NCBI GenBank assembly: GCA_050944685.1
Contig: JBMNRP010000003.1
Coordinates: 62,001-126,000 of the forward strand
Origin: CADBRN01 sp050944685
GTDB lineage: Bacteria > Bacillota > Clostridia > Lachnospirales > Lachnospiraceae
DNA length: 64,000 nt
Direction: 5' to 3'
Position numbers and translations under genes: made by a program. Shown here piece by piece: positions 1-8,105 of this stretch (position 1 is the first letter of the stretch; each line of letters begins with the position of its first letter). The notes under the pieces are model-generated. The model did not search any database. It was not told where the DNA came from and was given only the letters and a program-made list of their open reading frames with translations.

Positions 1-633
1 CGCCGCGCCGCCTGCATTGTCCACCAGAATCGGCGTCTCCACTTCCATGAATCCGCGTCCGCCGAGGAAGCGGCGGATTTCGCTGAGAATCCGGGAACGC
101 TTGATGAAGGTCTCTTTGACCTCCGGGTTCATGATCAGATCGAGATAACGCTGGCGATAGCGGATATCCGTGTCCTGCAGCCCGTGAAACTTTTCCGGAA
201 GCGGTTTCAGAGACTTGGAGAGCAGGGTGATTTCCTTCGCGTGAACCGTGATTTCGCCGGTCTTTGTCTTGAAAACAAAGCCCCTGACGCCGATGATATC
301 ACCGATATCCAGCTTTTTGAAAGCTTTGTACGCCTCGTCACCCAGATCGTCCCGGGAGACGTAGCACTGAATGCTTCCGGTCTTGTCCTGCACGTTGCAG
401 AAGGACGCCTTGCCCATGACACGCTTGCTCATCATGCGGCCCGCGACTGAGACGTTCTGGTTCTCCAGCGAATCGAACTGGTCCCTGATATCCGTGCTGT
501 GATGGGTCACGTCATATTTAGTAATCCGAAAGGGATCGTGTCCCGCCTCCTGAAGCTCCTTCAGTTTATCGCGTCTGATTTTTATCAGATGATTCTCATC
601 CTGGTTCTGTGCGTTATTCTGCTTCGCCGGCAT
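1..633 (-). CDS. lysS: Lysyl-tRNA synthetase, class II (5' part only, gene runs off the left edge)
   Basis: Charges tRNA-Lys with lysine in the cytoplasm. The visible 211 codons begin at an ATG (633-631) behind GGAGGAGAGGAG. They give a basic, charged N-terminal tail, an OB-fold anticodon-binding domain (GKASFCNVQDKTGSIQCYVS, then the KLDIGDIIGVRG stretch) and the start of the class II core (RYRQRYLDLI, then GFMEVETPIL), as in bacterial LysS. The ATP- and lysine-binding motifs 2 and 3 lie outside the window. It starts 73 bases after the greA stop and shares the greA promoter; a greA-lysS pair is common in Clostridia. The reading frame is open through the whole visible part. Confidence 0.95.
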   Translation of the reverse strand, partial: MPAKQNNAQNQDENHLIKIRRDKLKELQEAGHDPFRITKYDVTHHSTDIRDQFDSLENQNVSVAGRMMSKRVMGKASFCNVQDKTGSIQCYVSRDDLGDEAYKAFKKLDIGDIIGVRGFVFKTKTGEITVHAKEITLLSKSLKPLPEKFHGLQDTDIRYRQRYLDLIMNPEVKETFIKRSRILSEIRRFLGGRGFMEVETPILVDNAGGAA

Positions 634-705
634 ATTTCTCCTCTCCTCCTGTCGCTGCTTCGTCCGGCCGGTACTGGATTTCTCCGAAATCTGTTCCGGA
701 ACGGA

Positions 706-1188
706 TCACACGTTCCGCTCAATGGAGAGAACCTTGTACTGAGTCTCTCCCGCAAGTGTCTCGACGGTAACCACATCGCCGACTTTCGCGCCGATCAGGG
801 CCTTTCCGACCGGGGATTCATTGGAAATCTTTCCGGAAAGGCTGTTCGCCTCGGTGGATCCGACGATGGAAAAGTCCATCTCCTCGTTGTATTCCATATC
901 GAGGACGCGCACCTTGCATCCGATGTTGATCTTATCGGAGGCGACATCGTCCTCGTCGACTACCTCGTCAATGTTTTTCAGGATCTCCTCCAGCTCCTCG
1001 ATTCTGGCCTCGATGTCGCGCTGCTCATCCTTCGCCGCGTCATACTCGGCATTCTCGGAAAGATCTCCCTGCGCCCTCGCCTCTTTCAGCTTCTCGGCGA
1101 CCTCTTTTCTCTTGTTCACCTTCAGCTCGTGAAGTTCATCCTCCAGTGCTTTCAGTCCGGAACGAGTCACTATATTTTTGCCAGCCAT
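706..1188 (-). CDS. greA: Transcription elongation factor GreA
   Basis: Binds in the secondary channel of RNA polymerase and stimulates cleavage of the transcript 3' end so that backtracked complexes resume. The 160 residues are the normal GreA length. Residues 1-75 form the antiparallel coiled coil (TRSGLKALEDELHELK through ARAQGDLSENAEYDAAKDEQ) whose tip has the acidic D-L-S-E-N-A-E-Y motif; the rest is the FKBP-like C-terminal domain with SPVGKALIGAKVGDVV. The ATG start is preceded by AGAGGG. It is the first gene of a unit that continues into lysS. Confidence 0.97.
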   Translation of the reverse strand: MAGKNIVTRSGLKALEDELHELKVNKRKEVAEKLKEARAQGDLSENAEYDAAKDEQRDIEARIEELEEILKNIDEVVDEDDVASDKINIGCKVRVLDMEYNEEMDFSIVGSTEANSLSGKISNESPVGKALIGAKVGDVVTVETLAGETQYKVLSIERNV

Positions 1189-1298
1189 TTCAATACCCTC
1201 TTTTCAAAAAAATAAAACATACTGCAATATCGTCACTTCCGAATGGCCGTAATTTTGCACAATATTAATGGCATGCAACGCATGCCCGCAGTTTTGTT

Positions 1299-1327
1299 AT
1301 TATATCAATTGACATTTCCGTTGTCAA
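1299..1327 (-). promoter_or_regulatory. Sigma-A type promoter for greA-lysS
   Basis: On the minus strand TTGACA (1327-1322), a 17-base spacer and TATAAT (1304-1299) match the consensus exactly. It lies about 110 bases upstream of the greA start. Confidence 0.85.
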
Positions 1328-1376
1328 CGGAGCGGAGCCCTTCCGGGACCGCGAAAGAAAAAATTTCCGGGAGTGC

Positions 1377-1464
1377 AAAAAACCCGGGAATATCCCCGCC
1401 GCTTCTTAAGGGAAAGCGCTGTCCTTCCCTCTTTTTTCAGCGGCCGGCAATCGGATATTCCCGG
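1377..1464 (-). terminator. Intrinsic terminator downstream of the hcp-like gene
   Basis: Read on the minus strand, a perfect 12-bp stem CCGGGAATATCC / GGATATTCCCGG (1464-1453 with 1395-1384) is followed by G and a run of six T. The long loop contains a second GGGAAGG...CTTTCCC pairing. It starts about 25 bases after the hcp stop codon. Confidence 0.75.
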
Positions 1465-1471
1465 TCGTGGT

Positions 1472-1489
1472 TCTTTTGAGCCGTATACC
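1472..1489. repeat. 18-bp sequence repeated in inverted orientation at 19473-19490
   Basis: TCTTTTGAGCCGTATACC here is the exact reverse complement of the sequence at 19473-19490. Both copies are intergenic, just after a stop codon or between two genes of the minus strand. The copy here can form only part of the GGCTC-AAAA-GAGCC hairpin present in the other. Confidence 0.5.
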
Positions 1490-3373
1490 TCAGGCTTTCG
1501 CCTCATCCGGATGTTTGAGTTCGTCGTTCAGCACATCGAGGATGTCGTAGACGTCGAGGCCGTGAACCTCGCACGCCTCTTTGAGTGTCTCCATCTGTGA
1601 GACCCCGCAGCTGATACAGTGCAGCCCGACGTCGAGCATGGCCGGAACGAGTTCCGGATACTGGGCGACAATGTCGGAGACGACCATATCCTGTGTAATG
1701 GTATCTCCGCGATTCCCGAAGGACTCCTTGATCTCGTCGTCGATATCGCCGATGTTCTTCAGACCGAAGTAATTGATGAACACCTCGCGGATTCCCCTGG
1801 CGAGGAAGGTGAGAGTGGTCGGTCCGAGATGCAGATTCTTGAAGCCGATATACAGGATGTCCAGAATGGTGATGACGGATTTCGGGTCGTACCACGCGAT
1901 GTTGATGTACACCGGAAGCAGTCCGACGTCGCTCAGATTCATCTCATCCTGAATGGTCAGCAGCATCTCCGCAATCGAATAGGCGTCTGCGGAATCGCCC
2001 GCATCGAGGATACGCGGAATTCCGTTGATCTCGCCGAGTTCCATATCATTGAAGCGGTACTTCACCGAACCCGCGGTGAGCACGAGTGTGTCCTCCGGCA
2101 GGGCTTTGATGAAATCCGTATAATAGTTCCGGCTCTTTGCGCGCCCGTCACTTCCGAGCATGACGACGACTTTCCGTATCTCCCGGTTCCTCAGAAGAGA
2201 ACCGATCGTGCCGCAGTAGCTGATCAGCTGCTCTTTTCCGTATCCGGTCATGACCGTGCCGCGCCCGAGTTCTTCCGGCGCCTCGCAGGTCTTCGCCATC
2301 TCAATGATCTCACCGAAGTCTTTCGCATTGTCCGCGCCGTCGATGTGCGTACAGCCGGGATATCCCGCTACGCCGGTGGTGAAGACGCGGTCTTTATAGG
2401 TCTTTCTCGGTGTCGTAAATTCATCGGAGGTAATGAGGATCGGTCCGTGAAAGGACTCGAACTCCTCTTTCTGCTTCCACCAGGCTCCGCCGTAATTGCC
2501 GGCGAAGTTCGGGTATTTCGCGAGCTCCGGGAAGGAGTGCGCGGAAAGCATATCCGAATAGGTATAAACATCTACGCCGGATCCCCGGCTCTGTTCGAGC
2601 AGCTGCTCAAGATCCCGATAGCTGTCCCCGACGACGAGAATACCCGGATTGCTCCGGACACCGCGGTCTACCTCGATCGCTTCCTGCTTTCCGTAGCGCG
2701 CATTGCGCACTTCGCGGAGCAGTGTCATCGCCTTGATGCCGTAGCGTCCGGCCTCAAGGACATTGGCGATCAGCTCACCGCCGCGGACCTCATCATCGAC
2801 CGTCTTCCCCAGCGATTTCTGGACGAAGGCGTCGATCTCTTCCTCCGAGGTCCCCAGGCAGTCCGCGTTTCTCAGGTAGGCGGCAATGCCCTGGCACGCG
2901 AGCAGGAGCATGGAGCGCAGGCCGCGGATATCTGCGTCCTGCGTCGCCATCGTTCCGACGGTTTTCGCTTTTTCCGCATACTCGGACTCGCTTCCGTTCC
3001 AGGTGGCGGCCTCCGGCAGATCCGCGCCGGACAGGCCGGCCTCCTCGAGGAAGGACTGCTTCCGCTCGAGAGTCTTCGTGATCTGCGAGCGGATGACATC
3101 CGGATCGAAATTGACATTGACCGTGGTCATGACCAGGTTGTCATTGATCAGGCGGGTGACGTCGTGCGGAACCTTTTTGATATGGTCTTTCTTCTTATAT
3201 TCTTCCGGTCCGCGATACGCTGTCGCGACCGCCGCGAGCCCCTTCGTAACATATAGGAGCAGGTCCTGCTCCCCCGCGAGCTCCGCGTCCATGCCGCACA
3301 TCCCGACCCGGTTGCAGGCGATGCCGCCGGCGGCTTCCTGACAGCGGTCGCAGTACATCTGTGTATTTTCCAT
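1490..3373 (-). CDS. Hcp/prismane-family protein with lost hybrid-cluster ligands and a C-terminal DUF1858 domain
   Basis: Homologous over its length to hybrid cluster protein (hydroxylamine / NO reductase), but 627 residues instead of about 550. The N-terminal cubane motif is kept: C8-x2-C11-x8-C20-x5-C26. By contrast the residues that bind the 4Fe-2S-2O cluster in Desulfovibrio Hcp (His244, Glu268, Cys312, Cys406, Cys434, Cys459, Glu494, Lys496) align with D250, D274, E318, S408, S436, S461, D496 and K498, so only the lysine survives. Flanking sequence is well conserved (LDAGDSADAYS, WYDPKSV, SDGRAKSRNYY), so the alignment is firm. The last 70 residues are a DUF1858 domain with a C586-x2-C589 pair. 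ATG 3373 was chosen 10 bases after GGAGG; TTG 3376 is an alternative. It has its own promoter and terminator. Hydroxylamine reductase activity is unlikely as the residues stand; the role is unknown. Confidence 0.85.
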   Translation of the reverse strand: MENTQMYCDRCQEAAGGIACNRVGMCGMDAELAGEQDLLLYVTKGLAAVATAYRGPEEYKKKDHIKKVPHDVTRLINDNLVMTTVNVNFDPDVIRSQITKTLERKQSFLEEAGLSGADLPEAATWNGSESEYAEKAKTVGTMATQDADIRGLRSMLLLACQGIAAYLRNADCLGTSEEEIDAFVQKSLGKTVDDEVRGGELIANVLEAGRYGIKAMTLLREVRNARYGKQEAIEVDRGVRSNPGILVVGDSYRDLEQLLEQSRGSGVDVYTYSDMLSAHSFPELAKYPNFAGNYGGAWWKQKEEFESFHGPILITSDEFTTPRKTYKDRVFTTGVAGYPGCTHIDGADNAKDFGEIIEMAKTCEAPEELGRGTVMTGYGKEQLISYCGTIGSLLRNREIRKVVVMLGSDGRAKSRNYYTDFIKALPEDTLVLTAGSVKYRFNDMELGEINGIPRILDAGDSADAYSIAEMLLTIQDEMNLSDVGLLPVYINIAWYDPKSVITILDILYIGFKNLHLGPTTLTFLARGIREVFINYFGLKNIGDIDDEIKESFGNRGDTITQDMVVSDIVAQYPELVPAMLDVGLHCISCGVSQMETLKEACEVHGLDVYDILDVLNDELKHPDEAKA

Positions 3374-3446
3374 CAATCTATTTCCTCCACTAATGGTTTG
3401 ATCCGTGTTCTATTACGGACGGGAAAAATTTCCCGATACTCTGAAC

Positions 3447-3475
3447 ATTATATAGAAACAGCCTGACGGATTCAA
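3447..3475 (-). promoter_or_regulatory. Promoter for the hcp-like gene
   Basis: Minus strand TTGAAT (3475-3470), 17-base spacer, TATAAT (3452-3447). Just upstream at 3485-3501 is an AT-rich partial palindrome, TGTAA-N7-TTACA, that could bind a CRP/FNR- or Rex-like regulator; this is only suggestive. Confidence 0.7.
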
Positions 3476-3534
3476 CCTTTTGTCTGTAATTAAATTTTAC
3501 ACAATTTGCTCCGGGTGGGCAATTTTCCCCGCCT

Positions 3535-3747
3535 TCAGGCGGAGATGGACTCTACTTCGTAGTCCTTATCCTCAACCGCCTGCTTCAGAACGGCGTCGTC
3601 GACGTCCTCCGTCATGGTGACGACCGCCGTCCCTTTTTCATGGCTGACCTCCGCGGAGCTGACCCCGTCAATCTTTTCCAGCGCCTTTTTCACCGTTGCC
3701 TCGCAGTGCTCGCACATCATTCCCTTAATATTCATGGTCTTCGTCAT
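3535..3747 (-). CDS. Possible internally started CopZ-like copper chaperone within copA
   Basis: In the copA frame, ATG 3747-3745 is preceded by AGAGAGGA with 7-8 bases to the start, a good ribosome binding site, although this lies inside the coding region. Translation from it would give exactly 70 residues, the normal size of CopZ, beginning MTKTMNIKGMMCEHC and containing the complete HMA domain. The same copper pump gene could thus yield both the pump and a free chaperone. Separate production is inferred, not shown; the alternative is that the domain works only as part of CopA and the purine-rich stretch encodes the Arg/Glu linker. Confidence 0.45.
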   Translation of the reverse strand: MTKTMNIKGMMCEHCEATVKKALEKIDGVSSAEVSHEKGTAVVTMTEDVDDAVLKQAVEDKDYEVESISA

Positions 3748-6213
3748 TTCCGATTCCTCTCTTTCTTTTCTGATACGGTTCTGATTTTCCAATTCTTCTA
3801 AAATAGCGTGAAGCGCAGGTTTTTCCGCCCGGCTCTTTCTGGCTCTGTCTCTGCCCGGATCGTGGATCTTCAGCAGATTCAGCCGCAGCGCGTTCGTCAC
3901 GACGCAGAAGCTCGAAAGGCTCATGCAGGCCGCCCCGATCATCGGGTTCAGCAGAATTCCGAATGCGTGATAATAGGCGCCGGCCGCGAGCGGAATGCAG
4001 ATCACATTGTAGAAGAACGCCCAGAACAGATTCTCGTGGATATTGCGGAGCGTCCCTCTCGCCAGACGGATCGATGCCGGAACGTCGGTCAGGCGGCTTT
4101 TGGAAAGAACCACATCCGCTGCGTCGATCGCGACGTCGGCTCCCGCTCCGATGGCGATGCCGATGTCCGCGCGGGTGAGCGCCGGGGCGTCATTGATCCC
4201 GTCGCCGACCATGGCCGTCTTTCTCCCGCCTTTTTCTTTCAGAAGACGGATCACACTTTCCTTTCCGTCCGGGAGCACATCCGCGATGGTCTCGTCGACG
4301 CCGGCCTGCTCTCCGATCGCCCTGGCCGTGCGCGCATTGTCCCCGGTCAGCATAACGACCTCGATGCCCATGTTCCGGAGCTGACGGATCGCCTCGGGGC
4401 TCTCCTCCTTCATGACATCGGCGACGGCGATAATGCCGAGAAGCCGGTGATCCTTCGCGAAATAGAGCGGCGTCTTCCCCTGCTCCGCCAGCTGGTCCGC
4501 GCGCTTCTGAAACTCATCCGGAATATCCGCTGCCGTGCGGATAAACCGGAGATTGCCGCCGGACAGCCTGCTGCCGTGATACGTGCCGCGAAGGCCGTTT
4601 CCGGGAAGCGCTTCAAAACCGGTCAGTTCTTCGTCCTTATCTGCATCGTCCGCGGCAAATCGCTCGTTCTCCGCACCGGATACGGTCGCCGCTTCTGTTC
4701 CGTGTTCCTTCGCGGTTTTCTTCATCTCCTCCGCGCGCCTCGTCACGGCTTTCGCCAGAGGATGCTCGCTTTTCTCCTCAAGCAGATCCGCGTAACAGAG
4801 AAGTTCCTCCTCCGTCACGCCTTCGGCCGGAATCAGATCGGTGACCTGCGGCTCGCCCTTTGTGATGGTGCCGGTCTTGTCGAGCACGACCGTCTCCACG
4901 CGGCCGGTCTCCTCGAGAGCAGCGGAAGTCTTAAAGAGAATTCCGTTTTTGGCGCCCATACCGTTTCCGACCATAATCGCCACAGGCGTAGCGAGTCCGA
5001 GAGCGCACGGGCAGCTGATAACCAGGACCGCGATCGCGCGCGAAAGAGCGAAGGATAAATCCGCTCCCGTCACCATCCAGATGACGAAGACAACGGCTGA
5101 GATAGCCATGACGGCGGGCACGAAGATTCCGGAAACCCTGTCCGCGATCCTCGCGATCGGTGCTTTCGTGGCCGCGGCGTCGCTGACCATCTGAATGATC
5201 TGAGACAGCGTGGTATCCTCTCCGACGCGCGTCGCCCGGCATCTCAGATAGCCCGACTGGTTGATCGTGGCCGCCGCGACGGTATCTCCCTCCGCTTTGT
5301 CAACGGGAATGCTCTCACCCGTGAGGGCAGCCTCATTGACCGCGCTCGTACCCTCGACGACAACTCCGTCTACGGGAATGTTTTCTCCCGGTTTCACCAC
5401 GAAGATGTCGCCGATCTTTACCTCGTCGATGGCGACCTCGGTTTCTTTTCCGTCCCGGACGATGACAGCCGTTTTCGGCGCCATCTTCATCAGGCTCTTC
5501 AGGGCATTGGTCGTCTTCCCCTTCGACATCGCCTCAAGCATCTTTCCGATGGTAATCAGCGTCACGATCATCGCGGCCGACTCGAAGTAAAGATTGTGCG
5601 CGTAGCTCATGACCGCGTCCATATCTCCGCGGACCTGCGCACCGGTCATGGCGAACAGCTCAACCAGGCTGTAGGCAAAAGAAACGCCGGAGCCGAGCGC
5701 CACCAGCGTGTCCATGTTCGGCCCCCCGTGAATCAGGCTGCCGATGCCGCTGGTGAAGAATTTCTTATTGATGTTCATGACCACCAGGGCGAGCAGCATC
5801 TCCAGAATGCCGAGCCCGACCGGATTGTCCTCGAAAAACGCCGGAACCGGCCATTGCCACATGGTGTGTCCCATGGAAAAATACATCAGAATCAGCAGAA
5901 CCGCCGCCGAGGAAATGAGACGTTTTTTCAGCACGGGCGTCTCGTGATCCTTCAGGGCCTCCTCCTGCTCCGCCAGCTTTTCGGCGGAAGTCATGCCTTT
6001 ATTTTCCCTTGAGGCTCCCTTGGGAGAAGCCCCGTATCCGGCGTTCTCCACTGCTTTCACGATATCACTCGGAGAAAAAGTCCCCTCAACGCCCATCGAA
6101 TTGGTCAGCAGACTGACAGAACAGGACTCAACTCCATCGACCGCGCTCACGGCCTTTTCGACGCGGGTCGCACAGGCGGCACAGCTCATGCCCGTTACCG
6201 TATACTGTTCCAT
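3535..6213 (-). CDS. copA: Copper-exporting P1B-type ATPase with N-terminal and C-terminal HMA domains
   Basis: Pumps Cu(I) out of the cytoplasm. The 892 residues hold an N-terminal heavy-metal domain (GMSCAAC, C11 and C14), eight expected membrane helices, the TGES actuator motif, the metal-site SCPCALG near residue 400, the phosphorylation motif DKTGT near 444, and GDGINDAPA near 669. After the last helix and a charged linker, residues 823-892 are a second HMA domain (GMMCEHC, C834 and C837) that resembles a stand-alone CopZ chaperone. The usual location for extra HMA domains is the N terminus. The ATG follows AAAGGAG. It lies 51 bases after csoR and shares its copper-controlled promoter. 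Confidence 0.95.
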   Translation of the reverse strand: MEQYTVTGMSCAACATRVEKAVSAVDGVESCSVSLLTNSMGVEGTFSPSDIVKAVENAGYGASPKGASRENKGMTSAEKLAEQEEALKDHETPVLKKRLISSAAVLLILMYFSMGHTMWQWPVPAFFEDNPVGLGILEMLLALVVMNINKKFFTSGIGSLIHGGPNMDTLVALGSGVSFAYSLVELFAMTGAQVRGDMDAVMSYAHNLYFESAAMIVTLITIGKMLEAMSKGKTTNALKSLMKMAPKTAVIVRDGKETEVAIDEVKIGDIFVVKPGENIPVDGVVVEGTSAVNEAALTGESIPVDKAEGDTVAAATINQSGYLRCRATRVGEDTTLSQIIQMVSDAAATKAPIARIADRVSGIFVPAVMAISAVVFVIWMVTGADLSFALSRAIAVLVISCPCALGLATPVAIMVGNGMGAKNGILFKTSAALEETGRVETVVLDKTGTITKGEPQVTDLIPAEGVTEEELLCYADLLEEKSEHPLAKAVTRRAEEMKKTAKEHGTEAATVSGAENERFAADDADKDEELTGFEALPGNGLRGTYHGSRLSGGNLRFIRTAADIPDEFQKRADQLAEQGKTPLYFAKDHRLLGIIAVADVMKEESPEAIRQLRNMGIEVVMLTGDNARTARAIGEQAGVDETIADVLPDGKESVIRLLKEKGGRKTAMVGDGINDAPALTRADIGIAIGAGADVAIDAADVVLSKSRLTDVPASIRLARGTLRNIHENLFWAFFYNVICIPLAAGAYYHAFGILLNPMIGAACMSLSSFCVVTNALRLNLLKIHDPGRDRARKSRAEKPALHAILEELENQNRIRKEREESEMTKTMNIKGMMCEHCEATVKKALEKIDGVSSAEVSHEKGTAVVTMTEDVDDAVLKQAVEDKDYEVESISA

Positions 6214-6264
6214 CCAATCAACTCCTTTCTCTTGAAATCTATGTCATAAAACCGGGATAATATG

Positions 6265-6660
6265 TTATTTCATCAGCTTCTGCAGCGTCGCGAGCAGCTC
6301 CTCAACCGTTTCTTCCTTTCCTTCCTTAATGTCGCGCGTCACGCAGGTGCGGATGTGGTTGGCCAGCAGCTCCTTCGTGAAGCTGTTCAGCGCAGAATTT
6401 GCGGCCGCCGTCTGATTGATGATATCAATGCAGTAGACGTTGTTCTGAAGCATCTTCTTGATGCCGCGGATCTGTCCCTCAATCCGGCTGAGGCGATTCA
6501 GCAGAGCCTTGTATTCCTTCTCCGAGCGCTCCTTCGTCCGGTGCCGGCAGCAGTCCGGAATATGATCCATATCCGCTCCGTCCGCCTCCGAACACGATGA
6601 GCACTCCGCCTTTGTATTTTCTGTATCCATCATTTCCTTATCCGTAATATCCTTCTTCAT
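6265..6660 (-). CDS. csoR: CsoR-family copper-sensing repressor
   Basis: DUF156/CsoR repressor, all-helical, which leaves its operator when Cu(I) binds. The conserved core from about residue 48 reads LLNRLSRIEGQIRGIKKML; the Cys-His-Cys copper site is present as YCIDI and NHIRTC. The N-terminal 45 residues are an extra Cys/His-rich tail (ECSSCS, DCCRHR) not needed for the fold and possibly metal-binding. I place the start at ATG 6660 (131 residues), close behind AGAGGAAACAGGAAAG, because the longer frame runs through the promoter. It is the first gene of the csoR-copA operon and probably controls itself. Confidence 0.93.
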   Translation of the reverse strand: MKKDITDKEMMDTENTKAECSSCSEADGADMDHIPDCCRHRTKERSEKEYKALLNRLSRIEGQIRGIKKMLQNNVYCIDIINQTAAANSALNSFTKELLANHIRTCVTRDIKEGKEETVEELLATLQKLMK

Positions 6661-6709
6661 CTTTCCTGTTTCCTCTGCAGACCGAACCATAAACCTCTTT
6701 CTGCTGACA

Positions 6710-6738
6710 ATAATATACCCTGCAGGGGTATTTTGCAA
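6710..6738 (-). promoter_or_regulatory. csoR-copA promoter with CsoR-type operator in the spacer
   Basis: Minus strand TTGCAA (6738-6733), 17-base spacer, TATTAT (6715-6710). The inverted repeat ATACCC-N5-GGGTAT (6715-6731) fills the spacer. It has the form of known CsoR operators (TACCC...GGGTA), so bound repressor would block RNA polymerase. Confidence 0.8.
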
Positions 6739-6783
6739 GCATTTTATTGATACGGTCCGGGGGTATTTCGAACACCGGGGCGC

Positions 6784-6816
6784 AAAAAAAGAACCCCTCT
6801 CTCCCGAAAGTGGTTC
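6784..6816 (-). terminator. Intrinsic terminator after cdd
   Basis: Minus strand stem GAACC / GGTTC with an inner CTTTC / GAGAG pairing, followed directly by seven T. It lies 25 bases beyond the cdd stop and separates the salvage operon from csoR. Confidence 0.75.
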
Positions 6817-6840
6817 CAGAACAAATCAATATCCTCTGCT

Positions 6841-7254
6841 TCAGCGCCCCAGCCGGTCCGGTCCGAAGCTCTCCGGAAGAAGCTCCACGAGCCTGGCCGA
6901 GTGATAACTCCCGTTTCCATCACTGAAAAGAACGAGGAAATCCGGTCCGCAGAACTCGCGCATTACCTGGCGGCAGGCACCGCAGGGCGGGCAATTTGCG
7001 AGAATCTCTCGATCCGCCGGTCCGCCGGCGATCGCGATCTTCAGAAATTCCCTCTCGCCTTCGCTGATCGCTTTAAAAAAAGCCGTCCGCTCCGCGCACA
7101 TCCCCATCGGATAGGAAGCATTCTCCACATTCGAGCCGGAATACACAGATCCCCGGCTCGAAAGCAGCGCCGCGCCGACCGCAAATCCGGAGTACGGCGC
7201 ATAGGCTCTTCTTCGTGCTTCCTTCGCTGTTTCAAACAATTCCCGGTCCGTCAT
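6841..7254 (-). CDS. cdd: Cytidine deaminase
   Basis: Converts cytidine and deoxycytidine to uridine and deoxyuridine using a bound zinc. The 137-residue protein has the homotetrameric-type motifs: CAERTAFFKA (zinc Cys and catalytic Glu) and PCGACRQ (two further zinc Cys). ATG 7254 was chosen because GTGAGGCGG lies before it; an in-frame GTG at 7269 would add five residues. It is the last gene of the salvage run, 43 bases after udp, whose product acts on the uridine made here. Confidence 0.95.
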   Translation of the reverse strand: MTDRELFETAKEARRRAYAPYSGFAVGAALLSSRGSVYSGSNVENASYPMGMCAERTAFFKAISEGEREFLKIAIAGGPADREILANCPPCGACRQVMREFCGPDFLVLFSDGNGSYHSARLVELLPESFGPDRLGR

Positions 7255-7297
7255 CGCAGTCCGCCTCACTTCAGAAAAAACCGACCTTTTCTGTTCG

Positions 7298-8074
7298 TTA
7301 TCCCTGCTCGCTGAGAATCATAGAGCGGATCGCTTCCACCGCTGTCGTGATGGCCCGCTCGGGGTCATGCTCCTGCGGATTCGGCAGGCCCGCCTTCTCC
7401 CGCTCCTGATTGGCGAGCGCCAGAAGAACCGCTCCCGCGCGGACATGCAGCGTATTGGCCACCGTAAACAGAGCGGCCGTCTCCATCTCCGAGCCCAGCG
7501 CCCCGCAGGCGATCCAGGCCTCCCAGCGGTTCATCAGCCAGTAGCTGACCGGCTTGGACTCCGGCTCATGCTGGCCGTAAAAAGAATCCTTGCTCTGGAC
7601 GACGCCCACGTGAACCGGAAAATTCATCGACCGGGCCGCCTCGACCAGGGCGGACGTCACGGTAAAATCCGATACCGCGGGAAATTCAATCGGCGCATAC
7701 TCACGGCTGGTGCCCTCCATCCGGATCGCTCCGGTGGCGACGATCAGGTCTCCCCCGATCACTTCCTCCTGCATGCCGCCGCATGTTCCGACGCGAACAA
7801 AGGTATCCGCTCCGCACCGGACGAGCTCCTCCATGGCAATGGCCGCCGAGGGACCGCCGATTCCGGTCGAGGTCACCGTTACCTGCTCTCCCTCGATATA
7901 GCCCGTATACGTGTTAAACTCGCGGTTGCTGGCAATATGAACCGGATTATCCAGATGCGCCGCGATTTTCCGGCAGCGGCCGGGATCACCCGGCATGATC
8001 ACATAGCGGCCGACATCTTCCGCTTTCAGCTGAATGTGGTACTGGACGCCGGCTCCTTCCGTATAATCGATCAT
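7298..8074 (-). CDS. udp: Uridine phosphorylase (nucleoside phosphorylase family)
   Basis: Splits uridine to uracil and ribose-1-phosphate. The 258 residues contain the NP-I family phosphate loop MPGDPGRCRKIA, the signature STGIGGPSAAIAMEEL, VRVGTCGG and the nucleoside-binding SEMETAAL. The Gln-x-Arg pair typical of uridine phosphorylases is recognisable in the DSFYGQHEPES region, though exact specificity (uridine or broader pyrimidine) cannot be fixed by eye. ATG 8074 follows AAAGGAG by 6 bases. It lies between comEB and cdd. Confidence 0.88.
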   Translation of the reverse strand: MIDYTEGAGVQYHIQLKAEDVGRYVIMPGDPGRCRKIAAHLDNPVHIASNREFNTYTGYIEGEQVTVTSTGIGGPSAAIAMEELVRCGADTFVRVGTCGGMQEEVIGGDLIVATGAIRMEGTSREYAPIEFPAVSDFTVTSALVEAARSMNFPVHVGVVQSKDSFYGQHEPESKPVSYWLMNRWEAWIACGALGSEMETAALFTVANTLHVRAGAVLLALANQEREKAGLPNPQEHDPERAITTAVEAIRSMILSEQG

Positions 8075-8105
8075 GGAAAACTCCTTTCCGGTCATCCTCC
8101 GTGGT

